Shown: positions 15,482 through 22,786, counted from the first letter of the stretch. The stretch is 27,780 bases of DNA from Methanoregulaceae archaeon UBA288 (GCA_002495225.1 DAEF01000010.1:1-27780); one strand, 5' to 3'. The notes: generated by a model from the sequence alone, not told the origin. Made by a program: numbers and translations.

Positions 15482-15808
15482 TCAGTCCCTGTCGGGGGCC
15501 GTCTTCCAGTGGAAGTACGGTGTCCCACCGACATGCCGGCACTCGATCCGTTTCTCGCCGCAGAACTGGGGGGCGAGGACGACAAGGTCTGCGATGAACC
15601 GGTCGAGGTGGAGCCGGCGGTCGAACTCGGGGCCGATCAGGGCGGCCTCGATCTCGTGAAGGGCGAAAGCCTCGTCCGGGTGGGCACGGAGGAACGCCTC
15701 GACCTGGTTCTGACCGGCCTCGCCGCGCTCGAACTCGTCGGATGTGATGGGCAGGGTGACCACTCCGGCATCCCTTGCCCCGGGGACGCCTTCATGGTTT
15801 CGGTTCAC
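15482..15808 (-). CDS. Small hypothetical protein, winged-helix-like
   Basis: This 108-residue protein is not one I recognise. The middle (VEAFLRAHPDEAFALHEIEAAL, then FDRRLHLDRFIADLVVL) has the helix-turn-helix spacing of a winged-helix domain, followed by a possible beta wing (GEKRIECRHVGGTPYFHW). No Cys motif or membrane helix is seen. The GTG start forms a GTGA overlap with the stop of the gene upstream, which is the main reason to choose it; a GTG 15 codons later, after an AAGGGA sequence, would drop a poorly conserved-looking tail. The coupling suggests a two-gene operon. DNA binding is only an inference. Confidence 0.65.
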   Translation of the reverse strand: MNRNHEGVPGARDAGVVTLPITSDEFERGEAGQNQVEAFLRAHPDEAFALHEIEAALIGPEFDRRLHLDRFIADLVVLAPQFCGEKRIECRHVGGTPYFHWKTAPDRD

Positions 15809-16188
15809 TCGTCCCAGCCGGCGGCAGGGTCACTGCCGGGTGGGACGAGCTGGCCCGCGAACTGCCGCTCGCCCGCGCCGATCACAACCATCACGGGCAG
15901 TGTACAGTTCTTCTGAGCCCCCTCTCCGGCGACGGTGCCGCCGGGCGGGGCGCGGGGAGTGCCGAGGTCGACGCGGTACCGCTCCTCCCCGATCCAGAGG
16001 ACGAGTCCCTGGGGGTCGGGGGTGAACCGTTCGATCATCAGCTCGACGACCAGGTGCGGCCCGCCCTCAGAGAGCTCGGACGGCTCCTCGGCAAACGCGA
16101 CCGAGGCATAACCCTCGAACGGCTTCCCGTCGACCTCGAGGTCGGCGATCATGCCCCCGGGGGTGAGCGTGAACGTCACGGGGATCAT
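15805..16188 (-). CDS. Hypothetical protein, beta-rich
   Basis: This 127-residue protein is unrecognised. It is acidic and strand-rich, with segments such as IPVTFTLTPGGMIADLEVDG, PHLVVELMIERFTPDP, GLVLWIGEERYRVDLG and LPVMVVIGAGERQFAGQL. There is no signal peptide or membrane segment. The ATG was chosen because a CTTAAC box (minus strand, 16218-16213) sits 25-30 nt before it, suggesting a leaderless message, and because the upstream extension is not protein-like. Its stop overlaps the next gene by 4 bp. Confidence 0.65.
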   Translation of the reverse strand: MIPVTFTLTPGGMIADLEVDGKPFEGYASVAFAEEPSELSEGGPHLVVELMIERFTPDPQGLVLWIGEERYRVDLGTPRAPPGGTVAGEGAQKNCTLPVMVVIGAGERQFAGQLVPPGSDPAAGWDE

Positions 16189-16210
16189 GAATAGAGGCTC
16201 GACACGGGCG

Positions 16211-16220
16211 GTGTTAAGGG
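16211..16220 (-). promoter_or_regulatory. TATA-like element of the hypothetical gene pair
   Basis: The minus strand reads CCCTTAACACC, centred about 27 nt before the ATG at 16188. The spacing fits a leaderless archaeal promoter. Confidence 0.35.
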
Positions 16221-16241
16221 TTGGGGGAGAAAAGCGGCCGG

Positions 16242-16577
16242 TCAGCCGCACTCGCCGGACGGGCAGGCGTCGCTGTCGCCGCCGCGCGCCCGCTCGAGCA
16301 CGTACCGCAGCCCCTGCACGTCGCGGACGGTCATGTTGCTCACGATCAGCCGGTGCACGAGGTCGTCGAACGGCACGTCCTCGAGGAGGCGGCCGACCGC
16401 GGCCTCGAGGAACGGCTCGCTGAGCGCTTCAACGCCGGCGAAATCGAGCTCGACCTCGTGGCCGGCCGCGAGCGCGGGGCGTATCAGGTCGCAGAGCCTC
16501 CGGCCGTCGTCCGCGCCGCCCTCGCCGAAGACCTCGGCCACCCTGACGACGGTCAGGGGCTCGTTCCCGGGCTCCAT
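16242..16577 (-). CDS. STAS-like DUF4325 domain protein
   Basis: The 111-residue protein matches the DUF4325 plan: an N-terminal VVRVAEVFGEGGADDGRRL, then VELDFAGVEALSEPFLEAAVG, the DF-x-GV-x-xxS-x-xF core that resembles a STAS domain, followed by a helix and NMTV..VQGLRYVL. In other prokaryotes DUF4325 domains are often found with kinase-like ATPases, and are suspected to act in partner-switch signalling. The C-terminus adds a short tail with two Cys (CPSGEC). The ATG was chosen for the AGAGGA 6 nt before it. A TATATG element lies about 27-32 nt upstream. No kinase is adjacent, so the partner would have to be elsewhere. Confidence 0.72.
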   Translation of the reverse strand: MEPGNEPLTVVRVAEVFGEGGADDGRRLCDLIRPALAAGHEVELDFAGVEALSEPFLEAAVGRLLEDVPFDDLVHRLIVSNMTVRDVQGLRYVLERARGGDSDACPSGECG

Positions 16578-16613
16578 GACAGTTCCTCTACACCGCTCAT
16601 GCATATATCCCCT

Positions 16614-17267
16614 TCACGCCCGTGACGCCTCCGCCACCGTGTACCGGCCCGTGTCGCGGGCCGCGACGCGGTCACGCTGGAACGCCACGATCGCGGCAAA
16701 GCGCGGGTCATCAGCGCCGCCGAGCTCGTCGAGCAGGGCGGCCGCGCGCTCGAACTCGCCGGCCCGGCGGGCGACGTCGACCATCACGAGTGTCTCGGCC
16801 TCCGGGTTATCGATGTAGTGCTCGCCCCGCCGCCGGACCTCGTCGAGCAGGTCGAGGGTGCGGCGCCGCGCCCGCACCGCATCCTCTTCCGCGCCGGCGT
16901 CGTCGGCGGCCCAGGCCGCCCAGAGGGAGGTCTCGGTCGCCTCGACCCACCGATCCGCGTGCTCGAGCAGGGTCGATGCGCAGAGGAGCCGGACCACGAG
17001 CTCGGGGTTCGGCTTCTCGCGGAGGGCCCGGTAACCATCCGATGCCATCACCTCCGCGGCCCCTTCCGTCGGCTCCTCGAGGGAGAGCCCGCAGTACCCG
17101 CAGTGCGGGCACTCCTGGACCCAGTGCTGGATTGTCTCGCGCTGATCGGGCGGCGGGCGGAGGTCGAGGTCCGCCGACCCCTCCCGCCCCGCATCGGCCA
17201 CGAAACCCTGGACCGAGGTCTTTCCGCAGACCGCACACCGCTTCTCTTCTGTTGCGATCGTCGCCAT
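16614..17267 (-). CDS. Zinc-ribbon DUF2225-like protein
   Basis: This 217-residue protein begins with two Cys pairs, CAVC (C11, C14) and CPHCGYC (C53, C56, C59), forming a probable zinc site. The rest is alpha-helical, with TPR-like repeats: LLCASTLLEHADRWVEATETSLWAAW, DAVRARRRTLDLLDEVRRRGEHY, and VMVDVARRAGEFERAAALLDEL. This pattern matches the DUF2225 family of unknown function, cytoplasmic and common in bacteria and archaea. The ATG was chosen because GGTGGTG directly precedes it. It is 37 bp upstream of the DUF4325 gene on the same strand, which suggests co-transcription. Confidence 0.72.
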   Translation of the reverse strand: MATIATEEKRCAVCGKTSVQGFVADAGREGSADLDLRPPPDQRETIQHWVQECPHCGYCGLSLEEPTEGAAEVMASDGYRALREKPNPELVVRLLCASTLLEHADRWVEATETSLWAAWAADDAGAEEDAVRARRRTLDLLDEVRRRGEHYIDNPEAETLVMVDVARRAGEFERAAALLDELGGADDPRFAAIVAFQRDRVAARDTGRYTVAEASRA

Positions 17268-17328
17268 CACCACCAGATGGCGGGCCGTGCGGATGAACCT
17301 GACGGCGCCCGGCACCGATTCTCTCTTG

Positions 17329-17365
17329 AAAAAAAGGTCAGAATCCCGGGTCCAGTGGACCCGGG
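17329..17365 (-). terminator. Hairpin plus T7 terminator of the cupin gene
   Basis: A near-perfect palindrome, CCCGGGTCCA-G-TGGACCCGGG (17345-17365), is followed on the minus strand by ATTCTGACC and then T7 (17335-17329). It lies 28-64 bp beyond the cupin stop. This is bacterial-style intrinsic architecture, although archaea usually need only the T-run. Confidence 0.75.
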
Positions 17366-17392
17366 CAGTTGCCGTCCGGCCTCTTTGTGTCC

Positions 17393-17794
17393 CTACTCGG
17401 TGGTCTTCCCGTCGAAGTGCTCTTCCTGCTCGTCGGCCTCTTTCTTGGTCTTCCGCACGACCCCGTCCTGGTGTTCGGGCGGCGAGTAGATCGTGTAGAG
17501 CTTGAGGTCCGCGTCCTTCGAGGTGTTGACCACGTTGTGGCGCGCGCCCGACGGCACGATCACGCCGCTTCCGTCCTTCACCGGGTTCTTGACTCCGTCG
17601 ATGACGACCTCCCCCTCGCCCTCCTCGAACCGGAAGAACTGGTCGACGTCGTCGTGGACCTCCTCGCCGATCTCCTCGCCGGGCTTCAGGTTCATCAGCA
17701 CGAGCTGGCAGTACTTCCCGGTGTAGAGCACCCGGCGGTAGTCCGTGTTCGTCGTCGTCGCGGTCTCGATATCTGTTACGAATCCCTTCTTCAT
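17393..17794 (-). CDS. Small cupin-domain protein
   Basis: This 133-residue protein is a single cupin barrel. Motif 1 is GEEIGEEVHDDVDQFFRFEEGEG (H47, D51), motif 2 PSGARHNVVN (H86), giving a likely metal site. The acidic KTKKEADEQEEHFDGKTTE tail is charged. Such proteins may bind a small ligand or act as dioxygenases or regulators; the reaction is not readable. GGACGTGAT before the ATG matches the ideal Shine-Dalgarno sequence at 8 of 9 bases, the best ribosome site in the window. It follows the catalase gene by 175 bp on the same strand, but the catalase terminator lies between, so it probably has its own promoter. Confidence 0.85.
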   Translation of the reverse strand: MKKGFVTDIETATTTNTDYRRVLYTGKYCQLVLMNLKPGEEIGEEVHDDVDQFFRFEEGEGEVVIDGVKNPVKDGSGVIVPSGARHNVVNTSKDADLKLYTIYSPPEHQDGVVRKTKKEADEQEEHFDGKTTE

Positions 17795-17920
17795 GATATC
17801 ACGTCCTTCGTGTCGGTAGTCGATCCCTCGTGGGATGACCGGATCACCGATGTGGTGGCGGATCCATTTCTGCCTGTCGATCGGGGCAGCTTCGACGACC
17901 GGCCTCTCAGACCCGGGTGG

Positions 17921-17958
17921 AAAAAAAGGAGCCGGGGCCGTTCTCTTGGGAACGGCCC
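17921..17958 (-). terminator. Hairpin plus T7 terminator of the catalase gene
   Basis: Arms GGGCCGTTC (17935-17943) and GAACGGCCC (17950-17958) form a 9-bp stem with a 6-nt loop, followed on the minus strand by a GC-rich hexamer and T7 (17927-17921). It lies just beyond the catalase stop and has the same design as the cupin terminator. Confidence 0.75.
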
Positions 17959-17969
17959 GCGGACAGCAG

Positions 17970-19436
17970 TCAGTCGGCGGCCTCGACCCGCTCCATCGGG
18001 ATGCCGAGTGCGCCTGCCACGCCCGCTCCGTAGGCCGGGTCGGCCTTCAGGCAGTTGCAGATGTGCCGGACCTTGATGAACTCCGGCGCGTCGCCCATCG
18101 CGCGGGCCGTGTTCTCGCAGAGGACCCGCTGCTGGGCAGGGCTCATCAGCCGGAAGAGCTTGCCCGGCTGGGTGTAATAGTCCGAGTCGTCCGCGCGGAA
18201 GTCCCAGGAGTCGGCCGCGCCCGAGAGTTCCAGCGGGGGGTCGCGGTACTCCGGCTGCTCCTGCCACTCGCCGTAGCTGTTCGGCTCGTACGCGATGGTC
18301 GAGCCGTAGTTGCCGTCCACCCGCATCTGACCGTCCCGGTGCGACGGGTGGGCCGGCGCGTTCTTCGGGCGGTTGACCGGGATCTGGTGGTGGTTGATGC
18401 CCAGCCGGTAGCGCTGCGCGTCGCCGTACGCGAAGAGGCGGCCCTGGAGCATCCTGTCGGGCGAGAACCCGATCCCGGGCACCACCGCCGCCGGGTTGAA
18501 CGCCGCCTGCTCGACGTCCTGGAAGTAGTTCTCAGGGTTCTGGTTCAGCTCGAGCACGCCGACCTCGTGGAGGGGAAAGTCGCCCTTGTACCAGACCTTG
18601 GTGAGATCGAACGGGTTGTAGGGCATGGCCTTCGCCTGCTCCTCGGTCATCACCTGGATGTACATCGTCCAGCGGGGAAACTCGCCCCGGTCGATCGCCT
18701 CGAGCAGGTCGCGCTGGTTGCTCTCGCGGTCCTTCGCGACGACCGCCTCGGCCTCCTCGTCGGTCAGGTTCTCGATCCCCTGCTGGGTGTGGAGGTGGAA
18801 CTTGACCCAGACCCGCTCGTTCGCGGCGTTGATCATGCTGAACGTGTGGCTCCCGAACCCGTGCATATGGCGGTACGAGCGCGGGATCCCGCGGTCGCTC
18901 ATGGTGATGGTCACCTGGTGGAGGGCCTCAGGGAGGGACGTCCAGAAGTCCCAGTTGTTCTTCGAGCTCCGCATGTTCGTGCGGGGGTCGCGCTTGACCG
19001 CGCGGTTGAGGTCCGGGAACTTGTGCGGGTCGCGGAAGAAGAAGACGGGGGTGTTGTTGCCCACCAGGTCCCAGTTTCCCTCCTCGGTGTAGAACTTCAT
19101 GGCGAAGCCGCGGATGTCCCGCTCCGCGTCGGCAGCACCGCGCTCGCCCGCGACGGTCGAGAAGCGGACGAAGGCGTCGGTCTTCTTTCCGATCGCGGAG
19201 AAGATCTTCGCCTTCGTGTACCGCGTGATGTCGTGGGTGACGGTGAATGTCCCGAACGCGCCCGATCCCTTGGCGTGCATGCGCCGCTCGGGGATCACCT
19301 CGCGGTCGAAGTGGGCGAGTTTCTCCTGGTACCAGACGTCCTGCAGCAGCATGGGGCCACGCGGCCCGGCCGTGAGGGCGTTCTGGTTGTCCGCCACCGG
19401 CGCGCCGGCGGCCGTGGTCAGCTTCTTCTTCTCCAT
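17970..19436 (-). CDS. katA: Monofunctional heme catalase
   Basis: The 488-residue protein is a small-subunit heme catalase that breaks hydrogen peroxide into water and oxygen. Seen directly: the distal His in RRMHAKGSGAFG (H54), the distal Asn in DLVGNNTPVFFFRDP (N127), and the proximal heme-ligand Tyr in RLFAYGDAQRYRLG (Y337). Length and the WDFWTSLPEALHQVTITMSDRG core fit clade 3 catalases. No signal peptide; cytoplasmic. A good ribosome site, AGAGGAGATC, lies before the ATG. The gene ends in a strong terminator. Catalase occurs patchily in methanogens, often by gene transfer, but codon use here matches the neighbours. Together with the rubredoxin-like ORF it suggests some oxygen tolerance. 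Confidence 0.97.
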   Translation of the reverse strand: MEKKKLTTAAGAPVADNQNALTAGPRGPMLLQDVWYQEKLAHFDREVIPERRMHAKGSGAFGTFTVTHDITRYTKAKIFSAIGKKTDAFVRFSTVAGERGAADAERDIRGFAMKFYTEEGNWDLVGNNTPVFFFRDPHKFPDLNRAVKRDPRTNMRSSKNNWDFWTSLPEALHQVTITMSDRGIPRSYRHMHGFGSHTFSMINAANERVWVKFHLHTQQGIENLTDEEAEAVVAKDRESNQRDLLEAIDRGEFPRWTMYIQVMTEEQAKAMPYNPFDLTKVWYKGDFPLHEVGVLELNQNPENYFQDVEQAAFNPAAVVPGIGFSPDRMLQGRLFAYGDAQRYRLGINHHQIPVNRPKNAPAHPSHRDGQMRVDGNYGSTIAYEPNSYGEWQEQPEYRDPPLELSGAADSWDFRADDSDYYTQPGKLFRLMSPAQQRVLCENTARAMGDAPEFIKVRHICNCLKADPAYGAGVAGALGIPMERVEAAD

Positions 19437-19596
19437 TTCGATCTCCTCTGGAGCCCACGCCCCGGAGCGGGCCGATCCGAGCTCGTGCTTGAGGTATTGT
19501 TTTCTCCGGGGCTTTCAACACTTGCCCCAATCTTCAAATAGTCCTCGATGCCCCCGGTCCAGCAGTCTTATGGCCGCTCCGGGCCACACCTCCGGT
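19437..19596. promoter_or_regulatory. Divergent promoter region, catalase and Fe-S protein genes
   Basis: This 160-bp gap is AT-richer than its surroundings. On the plus strand CAAATAGT (19534-19541) is a TATA candidate for the Fe-S protein gene. On the minus strand the AAAACAATACC stretch (19504-19494) is a candidate for catalase, giving a leader of about 35 nt. Confidence 0.35.
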
Positions 19597-20373
19597 ATGG
19601 ATGGAGCTCTGCGGGAATCGGTCGAGGCCCACTGCCGGCGGCTCGAGGTCCCGCTCGTCGGGTTCGCGCCGGCGAGCCGCTGGGACGAGCCCCGTTTCGA
19701 GCCGTGGGTGCCCGAGCCGTTCCGGCCGGCGGCCGTGATGCCCGGGACGCGGACCGTGATAGTGATCGGCCTCCCGGTCTTCCTGCCCGTGGTCGGGTCC
19801 GCGCCCTCGATCTGGTACCACGAGCTCTACCGGACGACGAACGAGCTCCTCGACCAGCACGCGTACCGGATCGCGGCGGCCCTGAATGCGGCCGGTCACC
19901 CGTCCGTGCCGGTGCCGCGGGACGGGTACGGCTCGATCCGGGTGCTGCTGGAGAAGCCGGTCGCGTTCTTCTCCCACCGGCACGCGGCGTACCTCGCCGG
20001 GCTCGGCTCGTTCGGGGTCAACAATGTCATCCTCACCCGTGCGTACGGGCCGAGGGTCCGGTTCGCGTCGGTCCTGACGGCGGCCGAGCTCCCGCCGGAC
20101 CCCTTGCTCGAAGAGGACCTCTGCACCCGGTGCATGCTCTGCGTGGAGGAGTGCCCGGTTGGGGCCCTCGAGCCCGGCGACTACCCCGGCTCCCTGACCG
20201 ACAAGCGGGCCTGCGCCGGGCGCGCCGCGGAGCTCGTCGGCCGGCACGTCTCGCCGTGTGGCCGCTGCATCGCGGTCTGCCCGGTCGGCGAGGACCGGCG
20301 GCTCTTCGGCGACGGGGACGGCGACGCGGCCCGATCCGCACGGGCGCACGTCCGGTCGTACGGCGGGGGCTGA
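19597..20373 (+). CDS. QueG-like protein with two [4Fe-4S] cluster motifs
   Basis: This 258-residue protein resembles the catalytic half of epoxyqueuosine reductase (QueG) and related corrinoid-dependent reductases. After an N-terminal alpha/beta part with LVGFAPASRWD and VPVPRDGYGS, two ferredoxin-type motifs follow: C176, C179, C182, C186 (CTRCMLCVEECP), and C206, C221, C224, C228 (C...CGRCIAVCP). It lacks the C-terminal HEAT repeats of full-length QueG (about 380 residues), so it may be a different iron-sulfur redox protein. An ATG nine codons earlier is possible; this start is chosen because similar archaeal proteins begin at this point. It ends 26 bp from the convergent RNase J gene. Confidence 0.75.
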   Translation: MDGALRESVEAHCRRLEVPLVGFAPASRWDEPRFEPWVPEPFRPAAVMPGTRTVIVIGLPVFLPVVGSAPSIWYHELYRTTNELLDQHAYRIAAALNAAGHPSVPVPRDGYGSIRVLLEKPVAFFSHRHAAYLAGLGSFGVNNVILTRAYGPRVRFASVLTAAELPPDPLLEEDLCTRCMLCVEECPVGALEPGDYPGSLTDKRACAGRAAELVGRHVSPCGRCIAVCPVGEDRRLFGDGDGDAARSARAHVRSYGGG

Positions 20374-20387
20374 ACGCACACCCGACG

Positions 20388-20401
20388 GAACCGTGCGGTT
20401 C
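20388..20401. terminator. Short palindrome between convergent genes
   Basis: GAACC-GTGC-GGTTC could form a 5-bp hairpin at the junction of the Fe-S protein and RNase J genes. It has no T-run on either side, so a terminator role is weak. Confidence 0.2.
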
Positions 20402-21737
20402 AGTGGATTTTGAGCCGCTGCCCGTTCATCATCGGGTGGACCCCGTTGTTCAGGGTGTAGCCCAGCTGGCTCGCGAACCGGGCGTAGGCCGACGCCATGG
20501 TCAGGTTCCCGTGTGCGGGGACGATATGCTGCGGCTGGAGCATCTGCATGAAGTCGTAGTGGTCCTCCCGGTACGCGTGGCCGCTCACGTGCAGGTCCGG
20601 GAAGATCCGGGCGCCGGCCGCGCTGAGGAGCTGCTCGATCCGGGCCCGGTTCGCGTGGTTCATCGGGTTCGGGATCACCTTCGCCGAGAAGAGCACCTTG
20701 TCCCCCTTGGCGAGCTGGTACGGGGTGTCGCCGTGCGCGAGGCGGGTGAGCATGGCGCCCGGCTCGCCCTGGTGGCCCGTGACGATCGGCAGGAACTGCT
20801 CCTTCCCGTCCTTCATCATGCGGCGCATCATCCGGTCGATCACCCGCCGGTTGCCGAAGACGCTGGTCGTCTTGGGAAACGAGACGAACTTCATCTGCTC
20901 GGCGGTCACGCCGTACTTCTCCATCGAGCGGCCGAGGAGCACGGGCTTCCTCCCGATCGCGGCGGCGCAGTCCGCGATCACCTTCACGCGGGAGATGTGC
21001 GACGAGAAGGCCGAGACGATGATCGCGTGCTTATCGTCCTCGAGGCTGGTGATGACGTCCCGCACAAGGCCCCCGGCGATCCGCTCGCTCGGGCACCGCC
21101 CCGTGTGCTGGATGTACGGGCTCTCGACGATCACGGCGAGCACCCCCTCCCTGCCGAGCTTTCGGAACCGGGCAAAGTCCGGGGGCGCGCCGATGACCGG
21201 CGTCTGGTCGAACTTGAAGTCGCAGGCGTAGACGATTGCCCCGTGGGGCGTGTGGAGCACGGGCGTCACCGTGTCGATGATCGAGTGCTGCGTGTGGACG
21301 AACTCGAGTACGAGGTGCTGGGAGATGGTGTGCCGCTGCCCGGCCCTGAGCGGCACGAGCGCGTTCTCCACGCGGAACTTTCGCTCGCCCTTGATCTGCT
21401 GGCGGATCAGCTCCGTGGCGTAGGGCGTGGCGATGATCGGCGCCTTGTACCGGTGCGCCAGCTTGGGGATGGCCCCGATGTGATCCAGGTGGCCGTGCGA
21501 GCAGACGATGGCCTTGACGCTTCCCGGGACCGACTGGAGGACGGTGTCGTCCGGGATCGCCTTGATCTGGATCAGGTCGAGCGAGTGCATGGTGTCGACC
21601 TCCGCGTCCTCGTGGAGCATCAGCTGGTCCAGGCGGAGTCCCATGTCGAAGATGACGATCTCCTTGCCGCACCGGACGGCGGTCATGTTCCGGCCGACCT
21701 CTTCGTATCCGCCTACTGCGATGATTTCTATTTCCAT
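20400..21737 (-). CDS. Archaeal ribonuclease J (beta-CASP MBL exonuclease)
   Basis: The 445-residue protein is a beta-CASP metallo-beta-lactamase of the archaeal RNase J type, a 5'-to-3' exoribonuclease in RNA decay and maturation. MBL motifs: HGHLDH (H81, H83, D85, H86), YACDFKFDQ (Asp ligand), and late SGHAYREDH and VPAHGN. The beta-CASP insert covers about 200-370, including the VSAFSSH stretch. The N-terminus (MEIEIIAVGGYEEVGRNMTAV) is typical of archaeal members, so this ATG was chosen although the frame stays open for about 480 nt upstream. AGGA lies 7 nt before the ATG. The 550-bp region upstream may hold a long leader or RNA gene. Confidence 0.94.
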   Translation of the reverse strand: MEIEIIAVGGYEEVGRNMTAVRCGKEIVIFDMGLRLDQLMLHEDAEVDTMHSLDLIQIKAIPDDTVLQSVPGSVKAIVCSHGHLDHIGAIPKLAHRYKAPIIATPYATELIRQQIKGERKFRVENALVPLRAGQRHTISQHLVLEFVHTQHSIIDTVTPVLHTPHGAIVYACDFKFDQTPVIGAPPDFARFRKLGREGVLAVIVESPYIQHTGRCPSERIAGGLVRDVITSLEDDKHAIIVSAFSSHISRVKVIADCAAAIGRKPVLLGRSMEKYGVTAEQMKFVSFPKTTSVFGNRRVIDRMMRRMMKDGKEQFLPIVTGHQGEPGAMLTRLAHGDTPYQLAKGDKVLFSAKVIPNPMNHANRARIEQLLSAAGARIFPDLHVSGHAYREDHYDFMQMLQPQHIVPAHGNLTMASAYARFASQLGYTLNNGVHPMMNGQRLKIH

Positions 21738-21849
21738 GATATGTCCTGGTGGTGAATGGTGACGTCTGGGCCGATGCCGGGCGCGGACTCGCTGCGCGGC
21801 TGGTCGCGAGAGACCCGCGTCCACGGTCCGCTGCCTCCCGGGGCTCGGC

Positions 21850-22045
21850 CCGGCGTTGTGGTCAGGCCTCGCCTGCTGCCGGCACCCCTCCCGGGCCCCC
21901 GTTGCGCCGTCGTACGCAAGGAGGTCGACGGACGGGGCCATCGGATCGATCCCGGCGTTCGCCTGGGGGCGAAGGCCGGTCTGCTGTGGCCGTCCCGGCG
22001 AGGATCTCGCCGCGGCTGTTCGAAGCCCGCTCTCGACGGAGAGCG
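21850..22045 (-). ncRNA. Candidate structured RNA or long leader upstream of RNase J
   Basis: The 553-bp gap 21738-22290 has no recognisable gene. Within it lie four local stem-loops: CGCTCTC-4-GAGAGCG (22028-22045), CGGCGAG-3-CTCGCCG (21996-22012), TTCGCC-4-GGCGAA (21958-21973), and CAGGC-3-GCCTG (21863-21875) nested in CCGGC...GCCGG (21850-21882). A minus-strand TATA element (CTTATATG, 22158-22151) would place a start near 22127 and run through them to RNase J. High GC makes chance hairpins common, so this is a candidate only. It does not match RNase P or SRP RNA that I could recognise. Confidence 0.3.
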
Positions 22046-22129
22046 CTAACACTCGTGAGGGCTCCGGAGAAGGTGCCGGCCCGGCGGAGGGCGGAAAGAG
22101 TATGCCGCGCTCCTGGGTGCCGACGGTTA

Positions 22130-22160
22130 CAGTATAAAAGGATCGTCGAGCATATAAGCG
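22130..22160. promoter_or_regulatory. Paired TATA-like elements
   Basis: AGTATAAAAGG (22131-22141) and GCATATAAGCG (22150-22160) are strong TATA-like sequences in a GC-rich gap. Read on the minus strand they could start transcription toward RNase J; read on the plus strand they point at the 3' end of the PPOX gene, with no gene to serve. The minus orientation is favoured. Confidence 0.45.
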
Positions 22161-22290
22161 TTCAGATCGGACGCGCCCGTACCCGGGGCACCGTGCTCCG
22201 CACCCTGCTCCGGCCACCGGCGGCTCCGGGAAACCCGGGGGGCGGGCGGGGCCGCGATCGGGCCCGCGGTTGGCCCCATCCCGGGCCGGT

Positions 22291-22719
22291 TCAGACCGAG
22301 CGTTCCCAGCCCTGGCCCATGTCCACGATCGGCCGGACCTCGGTCACCTCGAAGGTCGCGAGGGCGTGGATCATGGACGCGGCGGCCTCGCCGACGGCCT
22401 GGGTGACCTGCGCGATGTAGTCGTCGAAGGCCGGGCCCGAGCTCGTGAGATCTTTCAGCCGCAGATAGACCCGGATGCCCCTCCAGTCCATGAGCGCCGC
22501 GCCGGGCTCCATGATCATGTAGACCGCGTGCGGGTTCTCGCGGAGGTTCGCGAGCGTCCGGTTCGTCCCGGAGCCCAGGACCACCGTCTTCTCGTCGGTC
22601 ATGCGCGGCGATCCGAAGACCGCGACGTCGACCGTTCCGTCCGCCCCGGCCGTGCTGAGCGTCCCGATCCGCGGGGCTTTGTTGAAGTACTCCATCAGGT
22701 GCGCCGACATCGTCTCCAT
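22291..22719 (-). CDS. Pyridoxamine 5'-phosphate oxidase-like flavin protein
   Basis: This 142-residue protein fits the small PPOX split-barrel family that binds FMN or F420. It shows the usual pattern: MEYFNKAPRIGTLSTAGADGTVDVAVFGSPRMTDEKTVVLG, with the IGTLST strand and the VVLGSGTNRTLANLRENPHAVYMI flavin-contact region. It is cytoplasmic; substrate unknown. A CCTTAAAC element lies about 28-32 nt before the first ATG (METMSAHL), supporting that start and a leaderless message; a second ATG three codons later has GGAG in front and is possible. Confidence 0.85.
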   Translation of the reverse strand: METMSAHLMEYFNKAPRIGTLSTAGADGTVDVAVFGSPRMTDEKTVVLGSGTNRTLANLRENPHAVYMIMEPGAALMDWRGIRVYLRLKDLTSSGPAFDDYIAQVTQAVGEAAASMIHALATFEVTEVRPIVDMGQGWERSV

Positions 22720-22786
22720 CTCGTTACGGGCTCTCGCTCCCGGCAGTTTAAGGTTCTGACCGGCGGCCACTCCGGGTACGGGGGAC

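Noticed and set aside
17835..21755. Long plus-strand frames opposite the catalase and RNase J genes
   Set aside because: Antisense shadows caused by GC-rich codons; no motif, and true genes with catalytic residues lie on the minus strand.
21738..22130. RNase P RNA or SRP RNA
   Set aside because: The GAGGAAAGTCC core of RNase P and the GGAA-tetraloop helix 8 with AGCAGC of SRP RNA are absent on both strands. Weak similarity in GGCAGCGG is not enough.
21738..22217. N-terminal extension of RNase J in the same open frame
   Set aside because: The extension is Arg/Pro-rich with no resemblance to RNase J, and the typical archaeal N-terminus with a ribosome site begins at 21737.
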